Origin: CAYUST01 sp964447535
GTDB lineage: Bacteria > Patescibacteriota > Gracilibacteria > Absconditabacterales > Absconditicoccaceae
DNA length: 64,000 nucleotides
Assembly: GCA_964447535.1 (NCBI GenBank)
Contig: CAYUST010000002.1
Coordinates: 1 to 64,000 of the forward strand
Reading direction: 5' to 3'
Shown piece by piece: positions 1 to 8,681 of this stretch (the first letter of the stretch is position 1; each line of letters starts with the position of its first letter). Below the pieces are notes generated by a model that was given only the letters and a program-made list of their open reading frames with translations, was not told the DNA's origin and ran no database searches. The translations under genes and the position numbers were made by a program.

Positions 1-212
1 CTGCTGGTACTGCTACCGCTTGAGCTACTGCTGGTACTGCTACCGCTTGAGCTACCGCCGGGACTGCCACCGCTTGAGCTACCGCTGGTACTGCTACCGC
101 TTGAGCTACCGCTGGTACTGCTACCGCCTGAGCTACTGCTGGTACTGCTACCGCTTGAGCTACTGCTGGCACTGCTACTGCTTGAGCTACTGCTGGTACT
201 GCTACCGCTTGA
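1..212 (+). repeat. 27-bp tandem repeat inside the first gene, about eight copies
   Basis: A 27-bp unit repeats in frame with near-perfect periodicity. The TGA (Gly) codon that closes each unit sits at 21, 48, 75, 102, 129, 156, 183 and 210. Units differ only at synonymous third positions (GCT/GCC, ACT/ACC, GGT/GGG/GGC), so the peptide is kept while the DNA drifts. The unit encodes ATAGTATAG. The array may continue to the left of the window. Confidence 0.9.
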
Positions 213-404
213 GCTACTGCAGGAAGCGCAGGAAGTGCGTGATCCGCCACAGCCGGAAGTGCTGGCTCACCTGCAGGTGACCTGTGAACGCAAGGTGATG
301 GTGATCCACTTGATCCAGATACGTGATTCACTTTACCAGATATTCTCCCACGTACGGGACCTATGCGATGTTTGTGGGAAGCAAATGAACTACTGGCTAG
401 CTAA
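1..404 (+). CDS. C-terminal part of a surface or secreted protein with a Thr-Ala-Gly repeat tail (cut by window edge)
   Basis: The frame beginning at base 3 is open to a TAA at 402-404 when TGA is read as Gly. It starts with about eight copies of a nine-residue Thr/Ala/Gly unit, passes through a Gly/Ser/Ala stretch and an Asp/Pro-rich linker (DPLDPDTG), and ends with LPRTGP followed by 13 residues. LPRTG resembles a sortase LPxTG signal, but no hydrophobic segment or basic tail follows, so I do not claim sorting. Two other short proteins in this window carry similar Thr-Gly-Ala tails, which suggests a flexible surface linker. The N-terminus and any functional domain lie outside the window. 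Confidence 0.6.
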
Positions 405-415
405 TTGTAAACTAT

Positions 416-446
416 AAAAAAAGAGGAAGTTTACCTTCCTCTTTTT
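416..446. terminator. Bidirectional intrinsic terminator between converging genes
   Basis: AAGAGGAAG at 421-429 pairs perfectly with CTTCCTCTT at 435-443. An A-run lies on the left and a T-run on the right, so the hairpin can end transcription of both the repeat-tail gene (+) and yidC (-). Confidence 0.8.
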
Positions 447-465
447 GGTATACTGAACGAAACTT

Positions 466-1236
466 TTATTTTGTCCACAATGTTTGCAACTTAGCCTGCA
501 ACAGTGGCCTATACTGAATTGCTTGTTGAATCACCCCAAAGAGGGTAGTCGTGATAATATAAAGACCAATTGCACTCTGCATATTCCACACAAATCATGC
601 CATCATGATCACGAAGACTATATTCATCGTGCCCATCATTTTGGACATATCGGGCATACCTGGCTTGTCCATACCAGGAAGTCATGCCTTTTTGGGTGGA
701 TTGACGAGGGCAGTGAGTTTCAACTGTGCCCACATTGCAAGTCCTGCTAGCATCGTGAAAAGGACATTATGATTATCCAACAATTGCATGCCCAAAAAGT
801 CAGTATTTATAGCATCCAATTGAATTGAGAATGAGTACAAAAAGCTGTATAACTCAGTGGTGAAATGTTCGTTCGCCAATTCTTTGATGGTAAAGAAGAG
901 ACCCAAAAACACCGGTATTTGAATCAGCATGGTCAAACATCCTTTGAGAGGACCTCCTCCTGATTTTTTGAGTAGTTGCATCATTTCTGATGACATACGT
1001 TGAGGATCATCCTTGTATTTTTCTTGGATTTCTTGCATTTTGGGTTGCATATCAGTGAGTTCTCCTTGCATTTTCATGCCAGCCGTTGCTTGTTTGACGA
1101 GTAATAATCTCACCAAAAGCGTCAGAGCAATAATTGCCAGTCCCATATTGTTCCCTAATACATCGATAAGCACGGCTAACATATTGAAAATTGGACGTTT
1201 AATTCATTCCATCCAAAGAAGAGCGAGAGGATTCAT
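466..1236 (-). CDS. yidC: Membrane protein insertase YidC/Oxa1 family
   Basis: YidC inserts membrane proteins with or without SecYEG. The protein is about 256 aa, the short form without a large periplasmic domain. Visible are the core AIIALTLLVRLLL segment, a cytoplasmic basic helical hairpin (MQPKMQEIQEKYKDDPQRM), CLTMLIQIPVFLGLFFTI, and two later hydrophobic segments. Two TGA codons are read as Gly near the C-terminus (682-684 and further on), and a third lies near the N-terminus. I chose the ATG at 1234-1236 because it adds a hydrophobic stretch, MNPLALLW, expected before the core; the ATGs at 1212 and 1182 are alternatives. The partner gene yidD lies elsewhere in this window, fused to fmt. 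Confidence 0.9.
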
Positions 1237-1384
1237 CACCAAGTACACAAAAAAGGATAAAAATACACGAAAGCTAGGTCAGCATACTTATTTCCTGACA
1301 CAGTGCAACCAAAAAAATCTCTCTAAATAGTTGACAAAATCACCATCTGTCCTTATAATAAGAGTGTTTATGGATATGAAATAG

Positions 1385-3141
1385 ATGAGCAAACAAACAA
1401 CCTCAGCTCAGTACTCATGACTTTCTCTCACTAGAGGAATAGTTTTGAGTGTATTTCTTTTCAGTGCTCTCGTTACTCAAGCAGTAGCAGCAGGTCCTTG
1501 TACCTTATTTTTCGATAGTGGCTACCACGATAATCAAGGCAAATTTCATCCCCTAACGCACAAAGACGGTACTTGTAATATACCGCAATCACCCAGTCAA
1601 CTCTATCAATTAGGAGCTCTGTATGTTACTTTTTCCTCTACCAATCCTGGTATACAAGCTATGCAAAGAATGGATCTCCATGACATTATTGAATCACGAT
1701 CACAACCCTTTGTCCCTGTCGATATGCCTGAGACTTTTAGAATTGATTTTGATGAGGATCAATGGACAAATAGTGCTATGATGCTCTATCTCCAAGCTAA
1801 TTTTCCCAATATAACAGTAGAAGAAATTCCTCAGTTTGGAGGAAATGCCACCACCAATGATCCCAAAAGGGGAGATCAGTGGTATCTTGATTATATTGGA
1901 CTAGATCAAGCTAAGCAATACTGCGGTGCTAATAAAAAAAAAATTGATGTAGCTATTANNNNNNNNNNNNNNNNNNNNNNNNNNNNNNNNNNNNNNNNNN
2001 NNNNNNNNNNNNNNNNNNNNNNNNNNNNNNNNNNNNNNNNNNNNNNNNNNNNNNNNNNGATCAAGCTAAGCAATACTGCGGTGCTAATAAAAAAAAAATT
2101 GATGTAGCTATTATTGATAATGCATTTCAATCCACCCATGCAGATCTCGCAGGCTCTATTACCAAGACAATTGATGTCTCAGATGGAGGAAGTGATGTTG
2201 CAGCAATAGACAAAACTACTGGACGTGAACACGGTACGTTGGCTGCTGGATTACTGGCTGCTGCATCTGATAATCAGGTCGGTGTCGCAGGAGTGAGTGA
2301 TAACTCTGTTGCACTGACGCTCATCAAAGCAGGGAGTGATGAAGTTGCTTGATCAACTATTACTCATGGTATAGAAGCAATTGCTGCTGCTGTCAAAGAA
2401 GAGGTGGCAATTATTAGTATCTCACGAGGAGCATTCGGTGCAGACACACCTATTTTCAAAAAAGTGATCGAAAAGGCAATTGCTAAAAACATAATTATTA
2501 TAGCTGCTGCAGGTAACTACAATAGTTCATCTCTCTTTTATCCAGCTGCCTTTGAGCATGTCATTGCTGTAGGATCTGTAGGGAAAACTGGCAAAAAATC
2601 ATGGTTTTCTAACTATGGTCCTTGGGTAGATTTGGCTGCACCGGGAGAAGAGATGTTGACGACAACGCTTGGAAATAGTTATGCTATTACCGAAGGAACC
2701 TCACATGCAACACCGCTCGTAGCTGGTGTAATTGCGTTTGCTATGGCACATGACATTCCTTTGGAAAAAGTGCTCCAAGTCATGAAACCCACTACTGAGC
2801 AAGGTATTGGCAAAGGAATCATCAATATGGCAAATTTTTGTAGCAAGGCGACCTGTTCACCTTCTTATCCACAATTTGATTACAATAGTAACTGAGTACT
2901 CGATCCCACAGATATTGATATCATCAAGAATCAGTATTTAGGTACAAACAAAATGTCTACGTGTACCGGCAAACAATATCCAGGCGTCTGCTGTCCTGCT
3001 GGCAAATTATGTGACCTTGATGCTAGTTGAGAAGTAAATGCATCAGATGCTAGCATTCGATGGCTTGTCCAAGTAGGAAATATTTCGTTTGATATTCATA
3101 ACGATGGTATAGACAACAACTGTGATGGCATCATCAAATAA
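1385..3141 (+). CDS. Secreted subtilisin-like serine protease with dockerin-like C-terminus (interrupted by an artefactual gap)
   Basis: Signal peptide: MSKQTTSAQYSG, a hydrophobic core, then AVAAGP. After a prodomain-like region come the S8 catalytic Asp (VAIIDNAF), His (GREHGTLAAG), oxyanion Asn (AAAGNYN) and Ser (EGTSHATPLVAG). The C-terminus has two Ca-binding dockerin-like loops (DYNSNGVLDPTDIDII and DLDASGEVNASDASI) and a final DIHNDGIDNNCDG. The 100-N gap at 1959-2058 is flanked by the same 55 nt (1904-1958 and 2059-2113). Collapsing them restores one frame of about 533 aa. Several TGA codons are Gly. A TAA stop closes the gene 3 bp before the convergent HAD gene. It likely degrades proteins outside the cell or at its surface; the substrate is unknown. 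Confidence 0.88.
1959..2058. other. Assembly gap (100 N) flanked by identical 55-nt ends
   Basis: The 55 bases before the gap (1904-1958) are repeated exactly after it (2059-2113). The reading frame of the protease is restored if the copies are merged. This is an unmerged contig overlap, not missing sequence. Confidence 0.93.
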
Positions 3142-3144
3142 TTT

Positions 3145-3798
3145 CTAAGCTTCTGCACAAAGTGCTGAGAGATATCTATCTGTAATTGCATCTAATGATG
3201 CTACGAGGTGTTGAGTAGGATAGTCTTTGGTAGTATCTTCCACTAGTCAAATACACTGCATACCTGCTGCTTTCGCTGCAAGCATACCATTGACGGCGTC
3301 TTCAATCACTACGCACTGTCCAGGCTCCACGCCCAAAAGCTTCGCTGCTAGCAAATAACATTCTGGATCTGGTTTCCCATGCGCAACACTATCTCACGTT
3401 ACTATCTGGGAAAAATAAGAAGTCACGTGCAATGCATCCAACACGGTCATCACATACGGTTTGTTTGATGATGAAGCAACTGCCAAAGAAATGTTTTGCG
3501 CTGCTAGACGTTGCAGCAATGCTACAGATCATGGTATTTCTTGTACTCATTGTTGCGCCAAATCGAGCATCAATGAACGTTTTTCGTCAAGTACTGTATC
3601 TAGATCATACGGTAGTGATTGTTGTGCAAGCAGTTCTGCAAAAAAATCTCTTGTCCTGACTCCAGCATAGGTTGCAGTAATTTCGTCAGGAGAGAAGTGT
3701 ATACCATACCTCGCCAACAATTGAGACTCCACTTGAGAATGCAACTTCTGTGTATCTGAAATCACCCCATCCATATCAAAAATAACTGCTTGGAGCAT
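3145..3798 (-). CDS. HAD-superfamily phosphatase, beta-phosphoglucomutase-like
   Basis: A 217-aa HAD hydrolase. Motif I is FDMDGVISDT near the N-terminus, with nucleophile Asp and acid/base Asp. A helical cap follows. Motif II is ASSSNKP, motif III is the Lys of HGKPDPE, and motif IV is VIEDAVNG with the metal-binding Asp. This is the layout of small-molecule sugar-phosphate phosphatases and phosphomutases (PGMB/GPH type). Four in-frame TGA codons read as Gly are needed for the full length. The stop (TAG, 3145-3147) lies 3 bp from the converging protease stop. The exact substrate cannot be read from the sequence. Confidence 0.85.
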
Positions 3799-3835
3799 CT
3801 AGTAGTATAAATAAATGTTATAAATCTTGCGTTGT

Positions 3836-4381
3836 TCAATTATTTTTGTGTGCATCTCTATATTCCATGAGCAGCATGCCGAGTATATTTTTACCCGTTA
3901 AATTTTCTTGGTCGATACCAAAGAAAATATCTTTCCAATAGGTGTATTCTATTATTTCTCTCTTTCCTGTTTTGAGTAAACGCTCTTTGAGATGGGGGTT
4001 TGCGTCAAACTTTTTACGAATACCTTCTCTCATATAGTCAATTCTTGCCAATTCATTCTGTTCCAAGTCATACATCTTTCTTGCCTTTCTAGAGAGTCCA
4101 TAGCCTGCGGAGCGAAAGGCTATTGCTTTCTTGATCTCTAAATTTTTAGTCCTAGCTGCCATGTAATATCCTTCATTATCCCAAAACTCATTACCAAATG
4201 CATCAGTGATGGGTGTCGTGAGAGGCTCATAATTTGATCCTTCCTCAAAAAGATGTGCAATTTCGTCAGCAGTAATATTATACCCCTTCATTCCTGGGTG
4301 CATAATCAATGCAGCCTCACGAATCTGTGTTGGAGTAAAGGTTTTGATGGTTTGCAACTCTTCATACGAATACATCTGCAT
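3836..4381 (-). CDS. NADAR-family protein (YbiA/DUF1768-like)
   Basis: 181 aa without any TGA codon. The C-terminal half fits the NADAR domain: aromatic FWDNEGYYMAARTKN, then YMREGIRKKFDANPHLKERLL, TGKREIIEYTYWKDIFFGID, and a closing GKNILGMLLMEYR. NADAR proteins of the YbiA type are N-glycosidases acting on riboflavin-pathway intermediates, and others act on ADP-ribose conjugates. Which applies here is not visible. The N-terminal 60 residues are less typical. The gene stands alone between the HAD gene and a small membrane protein, on the same strand as both. Confidence 0.75.
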   Translation of the reverse strand: MQMYSYEELQTIKTFTPTQIREAALIMHPGMKGYNITADEIAHLFEEGSNYEPLTTPITDAFGNEFWDNEGYYMAARTKNLEIKKAIAFRSAGYGLSRKARKMYDLEQNELARIDYMREGIRKKFDANPHLKERLLKTGKREIIEYTYWKDIFFGIDQENLTGKNILGMLLMEYRDAHKNN

Positions 4382-4453
4382 ATCTCACTAGACTAAAAAA
4401 GATACTAGATATATCTAATAATTCTCAAAAGTAAATAGAAAACATAAAAAAAG

Positions 4454-4473
4454 GACGTAGCTTCAGCTACATC
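4454..4473 (-). terminator. Intrinsic terminator of the small membrane protein gene
   Basis: A GTAGC/GCTAC-centred hairpin is followed on the minus strand by a run of seven T (A-run at 4446-4452 on plus). The TAG stop at 4467-4469 sits inside the hairpin. Confidence 0.75.
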
Positions 4474-4736
4474 CCAGGTCCCGTATAGGTATCAAGTGCT
4501 TTTTGTTGTTCAACGGGCATATCTTTGCGAGTTTCTTCTACTTTTTGCTCTGCTTTGTGTTTGAGATAAGCAACACCTCACAACAATAAAGCCAGGATAA
4601 GCATACCTTTGATATATCCACCGATTGATTCTTTGCTCGCCAATGCATGAAGTTCTTCAGGCACTTTGCCTCCTAGTTCCCCATTGGGTAAGACGTGGAG
4701 GTCGCTAAGATCATCATCTTTTTCTTGAGTGAGCAT
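4467..4736 (-). CDS. Small single-pass membrane protein of unknown function
   Basis: 89 aa starting MLTQEKDDDLSDLH. An acidic N-terminus is followed by one hydrophobic segment (GMLILALLLGGVAYL, which includes a TGA-coded Gly) and a charged Lys/Glu-rich tail ending in TYTGPGM. I recognise no family. It lies downstream of atpD on the same strand but about 190 bp away, where the F1 epsilon subunit would normally be; it does not resemble epsilon. The stop codon is embedded in the terminator hairpin. Confidence 0.65.
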
Positions 4737-4765
4737 ATCGCATTGCTGAAATCTTAAATCTTATG

Positions 4766-4826
4766 GAACCTCTGAAATAGTCCAAAAAGTGTGCTTGCGT
4801 ACTTTTAGAGGCGCCTGAAGAGGTTC
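4766..4826. repeat. Short inverted-repeat element GAACCTCT...AGAGGTTC
   Basis: GGAACCTCTG at 4765-4774 is matched by AGAGGTTC ending at 4826. A related pair is found at 30064-30156, where the left end shares GGAACCTCTG followed by an AAATA and TCCAAA context. A longer imperfect stem, TTCGTCAA...TTTGACGAA, lies immediately right of it. The element may be a small mobile-element remnant or an intergenic RNA structure. No coding frame is seen in 4737-4926. Confidence 0.4.
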
Positions 4827-4926
4827 GTCAAGGAAGCGTTGTGAATTGGTATTTCCGGGCGTTTGACGAATCACATTACGCTAGAAAAATACGTAAAAAT
4901 TCAATTTTTCAGAGCTTCCTTATTTC

Positions 4927-6330
4927 TTAATTCTCTTTCTTGCTTTCTTCCCAGGCTGCAATGACCTCATCGATAGACCCCTTGTACATAAAGAACTCTT
5001 CGGGGATATCATCACATGCTCCAGAAATCAGCTGAGCAAATGATCTAATCGTATCAGGGAGTTTTACAAACTTTCCTTGGACACCCGTAAATTGTTCCGC
5101 CACATGGAAGGGTTGTGAGAAGAATTTTTCAATTTTTCTTGCTCTGTAGACAGCTAGTTTATCTTCAAACGAAAGTTCTTCCATACCCAAAATAGCGATA
5201 ATATCTTGGAGTTCTTTGTATCTTTGAAGAATCTCTTGCACTCTCTTAGCAATTGCATAGTGCTCTTCACCTACTACCTCAGCCGTCAAAACTGTTGATG
5301 TACTATCAAGTGGATCTACTGCAGGATAAATACCTTTCTCTGCGATTGATCTACTCAATACAATCGTACTATCCAAATGCGCAAACGTATTTGCAGGAGC
5401 TGGATCTGTGAGATCATCAGCAGGCACGTAGACCGCTTGTACCGAAGTAATAGATCATTTGTTGGTCGAAGTAATTCTCTCTTGGAGTTGTCCCATTTCA
5501 GATGCCAACGTCGGCTGGTAACCAACCGCAGATGGAATTCTTCCAAGCAACGCAGATACTTCAGAACCCGCCTGAGTAAACCTAAAAATATTGTCAATAA
5601 AGACGAGCACATCTTTATGTTCTTTGTCTCTGAAGTATTCGGCCATAGTCAATCAGGTGAGCGCAACTCTTGCTCTTGGCCCAGGTGGCTCATTCATTTG
5701 CCCATACACCATCGCCGTCTTGTCGATGACGCCACTATCCTTCATCTCATGATAGAGATCGTTTCCTTCTCTCGTTCTTTCTCCTACACCACAAACTACA
5801 GAAACACCACTATGTTCCTTGGCAATGTTATGAATCAACTCTTGCATAATCACGGTTTTACCTACACCCGCACCTCCAAACAATCCTACTTTTCCACCTT
5901 TGAGCATAGGAGCCAAGAGATCAACTACTTTGATACCGGTCTCCAAGGTTGTAGCTTTGGTAGCAAGTTCCGTGAATTCTGGTGCATCACGATGAATTGG
6001 CCATTTTTCCTCACCTTGTATAGCTGGTGTACCATCAATCGTTTCACCCAAGACATTGAAAATATGGCCCAAAACTTGTGGTCCAACAGGCACTGAAATA
6101 GGAGCTCCAGTAGCAGTCACCGTATCACCTCTTTTGAGACCGTCGGTAGCAGTCATAGCAATGCCTCTCACATAGCCATCTTCCAGTTGTTGGAGTACTT
6201 CGATCACGACACTTTGGTCATTTGCATTACGCTGATCTACTATAACTGCTTCATATATTGCTGGAACTTGTTCAGTGAAGTGTACGTCTACAACAATTCC
6301 TCTAATCGCACTAATAGTTCATTGAGCCAT
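4927..6330 (-). CDS. atpD: F1-type ATP synthase beta subunit
   Basis: 467 aa. This is the catalytic subunit of F1. Features in order: beta-barrel IRGIVVDVHF, Walker A GGAGVGKT, GVGERTREGNDLYHEM with the catalytic Glu, YGQMNEPPGPRARVALTG, Walker B DVLVFIDNIFRF, and the C-terminal DELSEED-like region EELSFEDKLAVYRARK. Three TGA codons are Gly (MAQG, ALTG and one near STNKG). The ATG at 6328-6330 gives a normal N-terminus. No other ATP synthase subunit gene is next to it: upstream is a membrane PH-like protein, downstream an unrelated small protein. Beta is usually within atpAGDC, so the operon is rearranged or lost here. Confidence 0.95.
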
Positions 6331-6366
6331 ACGTAACATATATAAGTGAATAAAACGTTCATAGGT

Positions 6367-6981
6367 TTAATGGGTATGTTTTTTGTCCACATACTCACTA
6401 ACAACTTCTCCCAAAGCCTCGACTAATAATTCATATTTGTCTTTGTCTATCGAAGAGGGGGGAGTAGGGTGCTCAGGCTGGATAGATCTTTGAAATATTT
6501 TTTGTTTCCAGTGGAGGAGTGCTGCTACCGTCTCCGTGGGATGTGCCACATTAGCAAATTTGTAGATTTCATCTTCTACTTTGATAGCGAGATCTCATGA
6601 TTGGAGTATCGTATCCAAGAACGAATGTTGTTGTTCACTCACACGTTCAATAGCCGTCCGCTGGATAATAGTTGTTTGGTAGCTGAAGAATCCATTCCAA
6701 GAAAGCAGTATGAGTCACAAATCACTAACAACCAAGACATCAAGATAGTGATCCAAGAGCGCATAGAGCGTCCTGATATAGATACCAACACCAATACAGC
6801 CAAACACAAAAGTCCGCCAGGACCATACCACTGAGCTTATCAACAACGTATATAATAATCGAGTAACGAGCCACATAAAGAGACCCACTATCAAGACTTT
6901 TACATAGGTCAGTCGATCATGTCAGATCACAGTATAGACAGTACTATCACGCAAATATCAGGTGATAAACTGAGCTCTCAT
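6367..6981 (-). CDS. Membrane protein, possible PH-like domain, unknown function
   Basis: 204 aa, open only with UGA=Gly (four such codons). A soluble N-terminus (MRAQFITGYLRDSTVYT) is followed by two hydrophobic segments (KVLIVGLFMWLVTRLLYTLL and WSWRTFVFGCIGVGIYI). A soluble part resembling bacterial PH-like domains follows (SDLGLILLSWNGFFSYQ, QRTAIERVSEQQHSFLDTIL), then a His/Pro-rich region and a Lys-rich C-terminus. The PH assignment is tentative. It starts 3 bp after the L31 stop and ends 36 bp before atpD, so all three may be co-transcribed. Confidence 0.65.
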
Positions 6982-6984
6982 AGA

Positions 6985-7212
6985 CTATTTGCTTTGTAAA
7001 GCACCAATTTTCTTTTGCTTTTCCAAAAACTTCTCCATTCTACCTTTGACAACTTTCGTCTCTTTTTTGCCGGTATAGATAGGGTGACAGTTGGGGCAGT
7101 TTTCAATCTTGATAGGTCCAGCAACTGCCGCTGAAACCGTAGAGGTGTGACCACAGATACATTGTACTTGTACGTTATCAAAGTACTGTGGGTGAATTCC
7201 TGCTTTTGCCAT
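6985..7212 (-). CDS. rpmE: 50S ribosomal protein L31
   Basis: 75 aa. MAKAGIHPQYFDNVQVQCIC begins as in L31, with zinc-binding-type cysteines CIC and CPNCHP. It then reads PIYTGKKETKVVKGRMEKF, as in L31 proteins that bridge the 50S central protuberance and 30S head. No TGA codons. It heads a probable short operon with the PH-like membrane protein and atpD. Confidence 0.95.
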   Translation of the reverse strand: MAKAGIHPQYFDNVQVQCICGHTSTVSAAVAGPIKIENCPNCHPIYTGKKETKVVKGRMEKFLEKQKKIGALQSK

Positions 7213-7261
7213 GGGAGTGTAACAATAAAGTAAAAACTATACTCGATATTAGCTAACCAAT

Positions 7262-7726
7262 TTATCTATTTTTTCCATAGATCATGACCTCGTCAGTTCT
7301 TTGGTAGGTTGTGAATACTTCGTCCGCTCCAAAGAATCTTGGAACTTCTACCTTACCTGCCTCTGCATCCTCAGACGCATGAATAATATTTCTTGCGATA
7401 GAGACAGCGAAATCACCTCTGATAGTTCCTGGATCTGCCACCGCAGGGTCTGTTTTACCTACTATTTTTCTAATGATAGCACATGCGTCTACACCTTCCC
7501 ATATTTGCAATAACACAGGAGATGCTTGCATATACGAGAGAATATCTGGAAAGAATGGTTTCTCAACATGTTGTGCATAGTGTTCTTTGAGCACTTCCGT
7601 AGAAAGCACATGCAATTTGCATCCTACCAAGGTCAATCCTGTGCGTTCCAATCTAGTCATAACCTCACCAAGGAGGCCTCTCGTAACTGCATCTGGTTTC
7701 AAAATAATCAATGCTTGTTCTCTCAT
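7262..7726 (-). CDS. ndk: Nucleoside diphosphate kinase
   Basis: 154 aa. It transfers the gamma phosphate between NTPs and NDPs through a phosphohistidine. The start MREQALIILKPDAVTRGLLGE is canonical. The nucleotide site includes GKTDPAVADPGTIRGDF, and the catalytic His is in NIIHASEDAE. It ends with a typical C-terminus (EVMIYGKNR). No TGA codons. It lies upstream of rpmE on the same strand, with about 50 bp between. Confidence 0.96.
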   Translation of the reverse strand: MREQALIILKPDAVTRGLLGEVMTRLERTGLTLVGCKLHVLSTEVLKEHYAQHVEKPFFPDILSYMQASPVLLQIWEGVDACAIIRKIVGKTDPAVADPGTIRGDFAVSIARNIIHASEDAEAGKVEVPRFFGADEVFTTYQRTDEVMIYGKNR

Positions 7727-7839
7727 GAAAGTAATTATGTGCTGAATAAAGATACGATACTACTGTAAAAAAGGTGGAAAACAGAATTTTTGGCAAACAA
7801 AAAATATCGACACCAGCACTATACTAATTTTATGCAGTG

Positions 7840-7861
7840 TTGCAAGAGGAACCTCTCGCAA
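7840..7861. repeat. Short palindrome TTGCAAGAGG/CCTCTCGCAA
   Basis: A ten-base-arm hairpin with a 2-nt loop lies downstream of the 7909-8526 membrane gene. On the minus strand the single mismatch becomes a G-U pair, so an RNA hairpin for that gene is likely. It has no clear T-run, so it may be a weak terminator or 3' stabiliser. Its core AGGAACCTCT matches the repeat ends at 4766 and 30064. Confidence 0.45.
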
Positions 7862-7908
7862 TTCATTGCCTTTTTTGACATTGTGGGAGTAGAGAATGCT
7901 CACCCTAT

Positions 7909-8526
7909 CTAATGTCCATCATCATTGTGGATTTCCACAATCTTGCTAACCACTTCGTCCTTGGTCCTGAGGACAAAGGCTGCAATAGCAAAAGTAACCA
8001 AGCCAGGGAGTACTATCCACAACGGAGTAAGCATAATGAAGTTATACACCCGAGGGATGTCAGCAAACTGCTGAGCAAGCACCGCCAACTTCTCCAAATC
8101 CATGATCTGGTTGCCATAAATTGCCAATGCCATCGTCAACATCATGCTAATTACCGTACAAGGCAGGAAAATAACAAAAAATACCCATCTAAACACCTCG
8201 TGCTTGACCTTACCAATCCCCAAATGAGATTTGGTAGTAATGAAGATCAATAAGATGAAATATACCGTCAATAACAACGTAGGTTTACCAGCAGTGAGTA
8301 ATGAGGCGACACTTTGTTGAATACCATCAACTCGTCTTCACGTCGTAGCACCAATCAACAAACGTCCTGAGATCAAATCAATCAAATTACTGAGTCCCAA
8401 GATGATACTCGCTATCAAATAATTTCCCATGATTATCCTGATCATTTTTTCCAAACCCAAAATGATTCACAACAAGGTGATCATACCCGCGATGGCAACT
8501 AACGCTGTTTGCAATGAACCCTCCAT
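7909..8526 (-). CDS. Integral membrane protein of unknown function
   Basis: 205 aa with about five hydrophobic segments: ALVAIAGMITLLGIILGL, NYLIASIILGLSNLIDLI, PTLLLTVYFILLIFITT, WVFFVIFLPCTVISMMLTMA and MLTPLWIVLPGLVTFAIAAF. It has a short charged C-terminus (RTKDEVVSKIVEIHNDDGH). Two TGA codons are Gly. I do not recognise a family. It is divergent from the RelA/SpoT gene, with about 155 bp between the starts that must hold both promoters. Confidence 0.65.
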
Positions 8527-8681
8527 ACACAACCGCTAGGATAAAATATCAGACTAAATACCTGTGGCTTGGATTGCAATTCTCACGCTCTCCTGTATAC
8601 TCCTCTGTGGAGTCTTTGATCACTGTGCTTATAGTGTTTTTACACTGATTTGCAAATCATATCCTTTATGTTACTTTCGCT

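Noticed and set aside
360..404. LPRTGP as a proven sortase anchor
   Set aside because: No transmembrane segment or positively charged tail follows. It is kept only as a motif note.
484..750. Plus-strand frame opposite yidC
   Set aside because: It is antisense to a clear yidC reading frame and shows no family similarity.
4766..4900. Possible 4.5S/SRP RNA or other structured RNA
   Set aside because: The stem TTCGTCAA/TTTGACGAA is good, but the SRP hallmark (the conserved CCGGAAG loop context) could not be matched. It is kept only as an inverted repeat.
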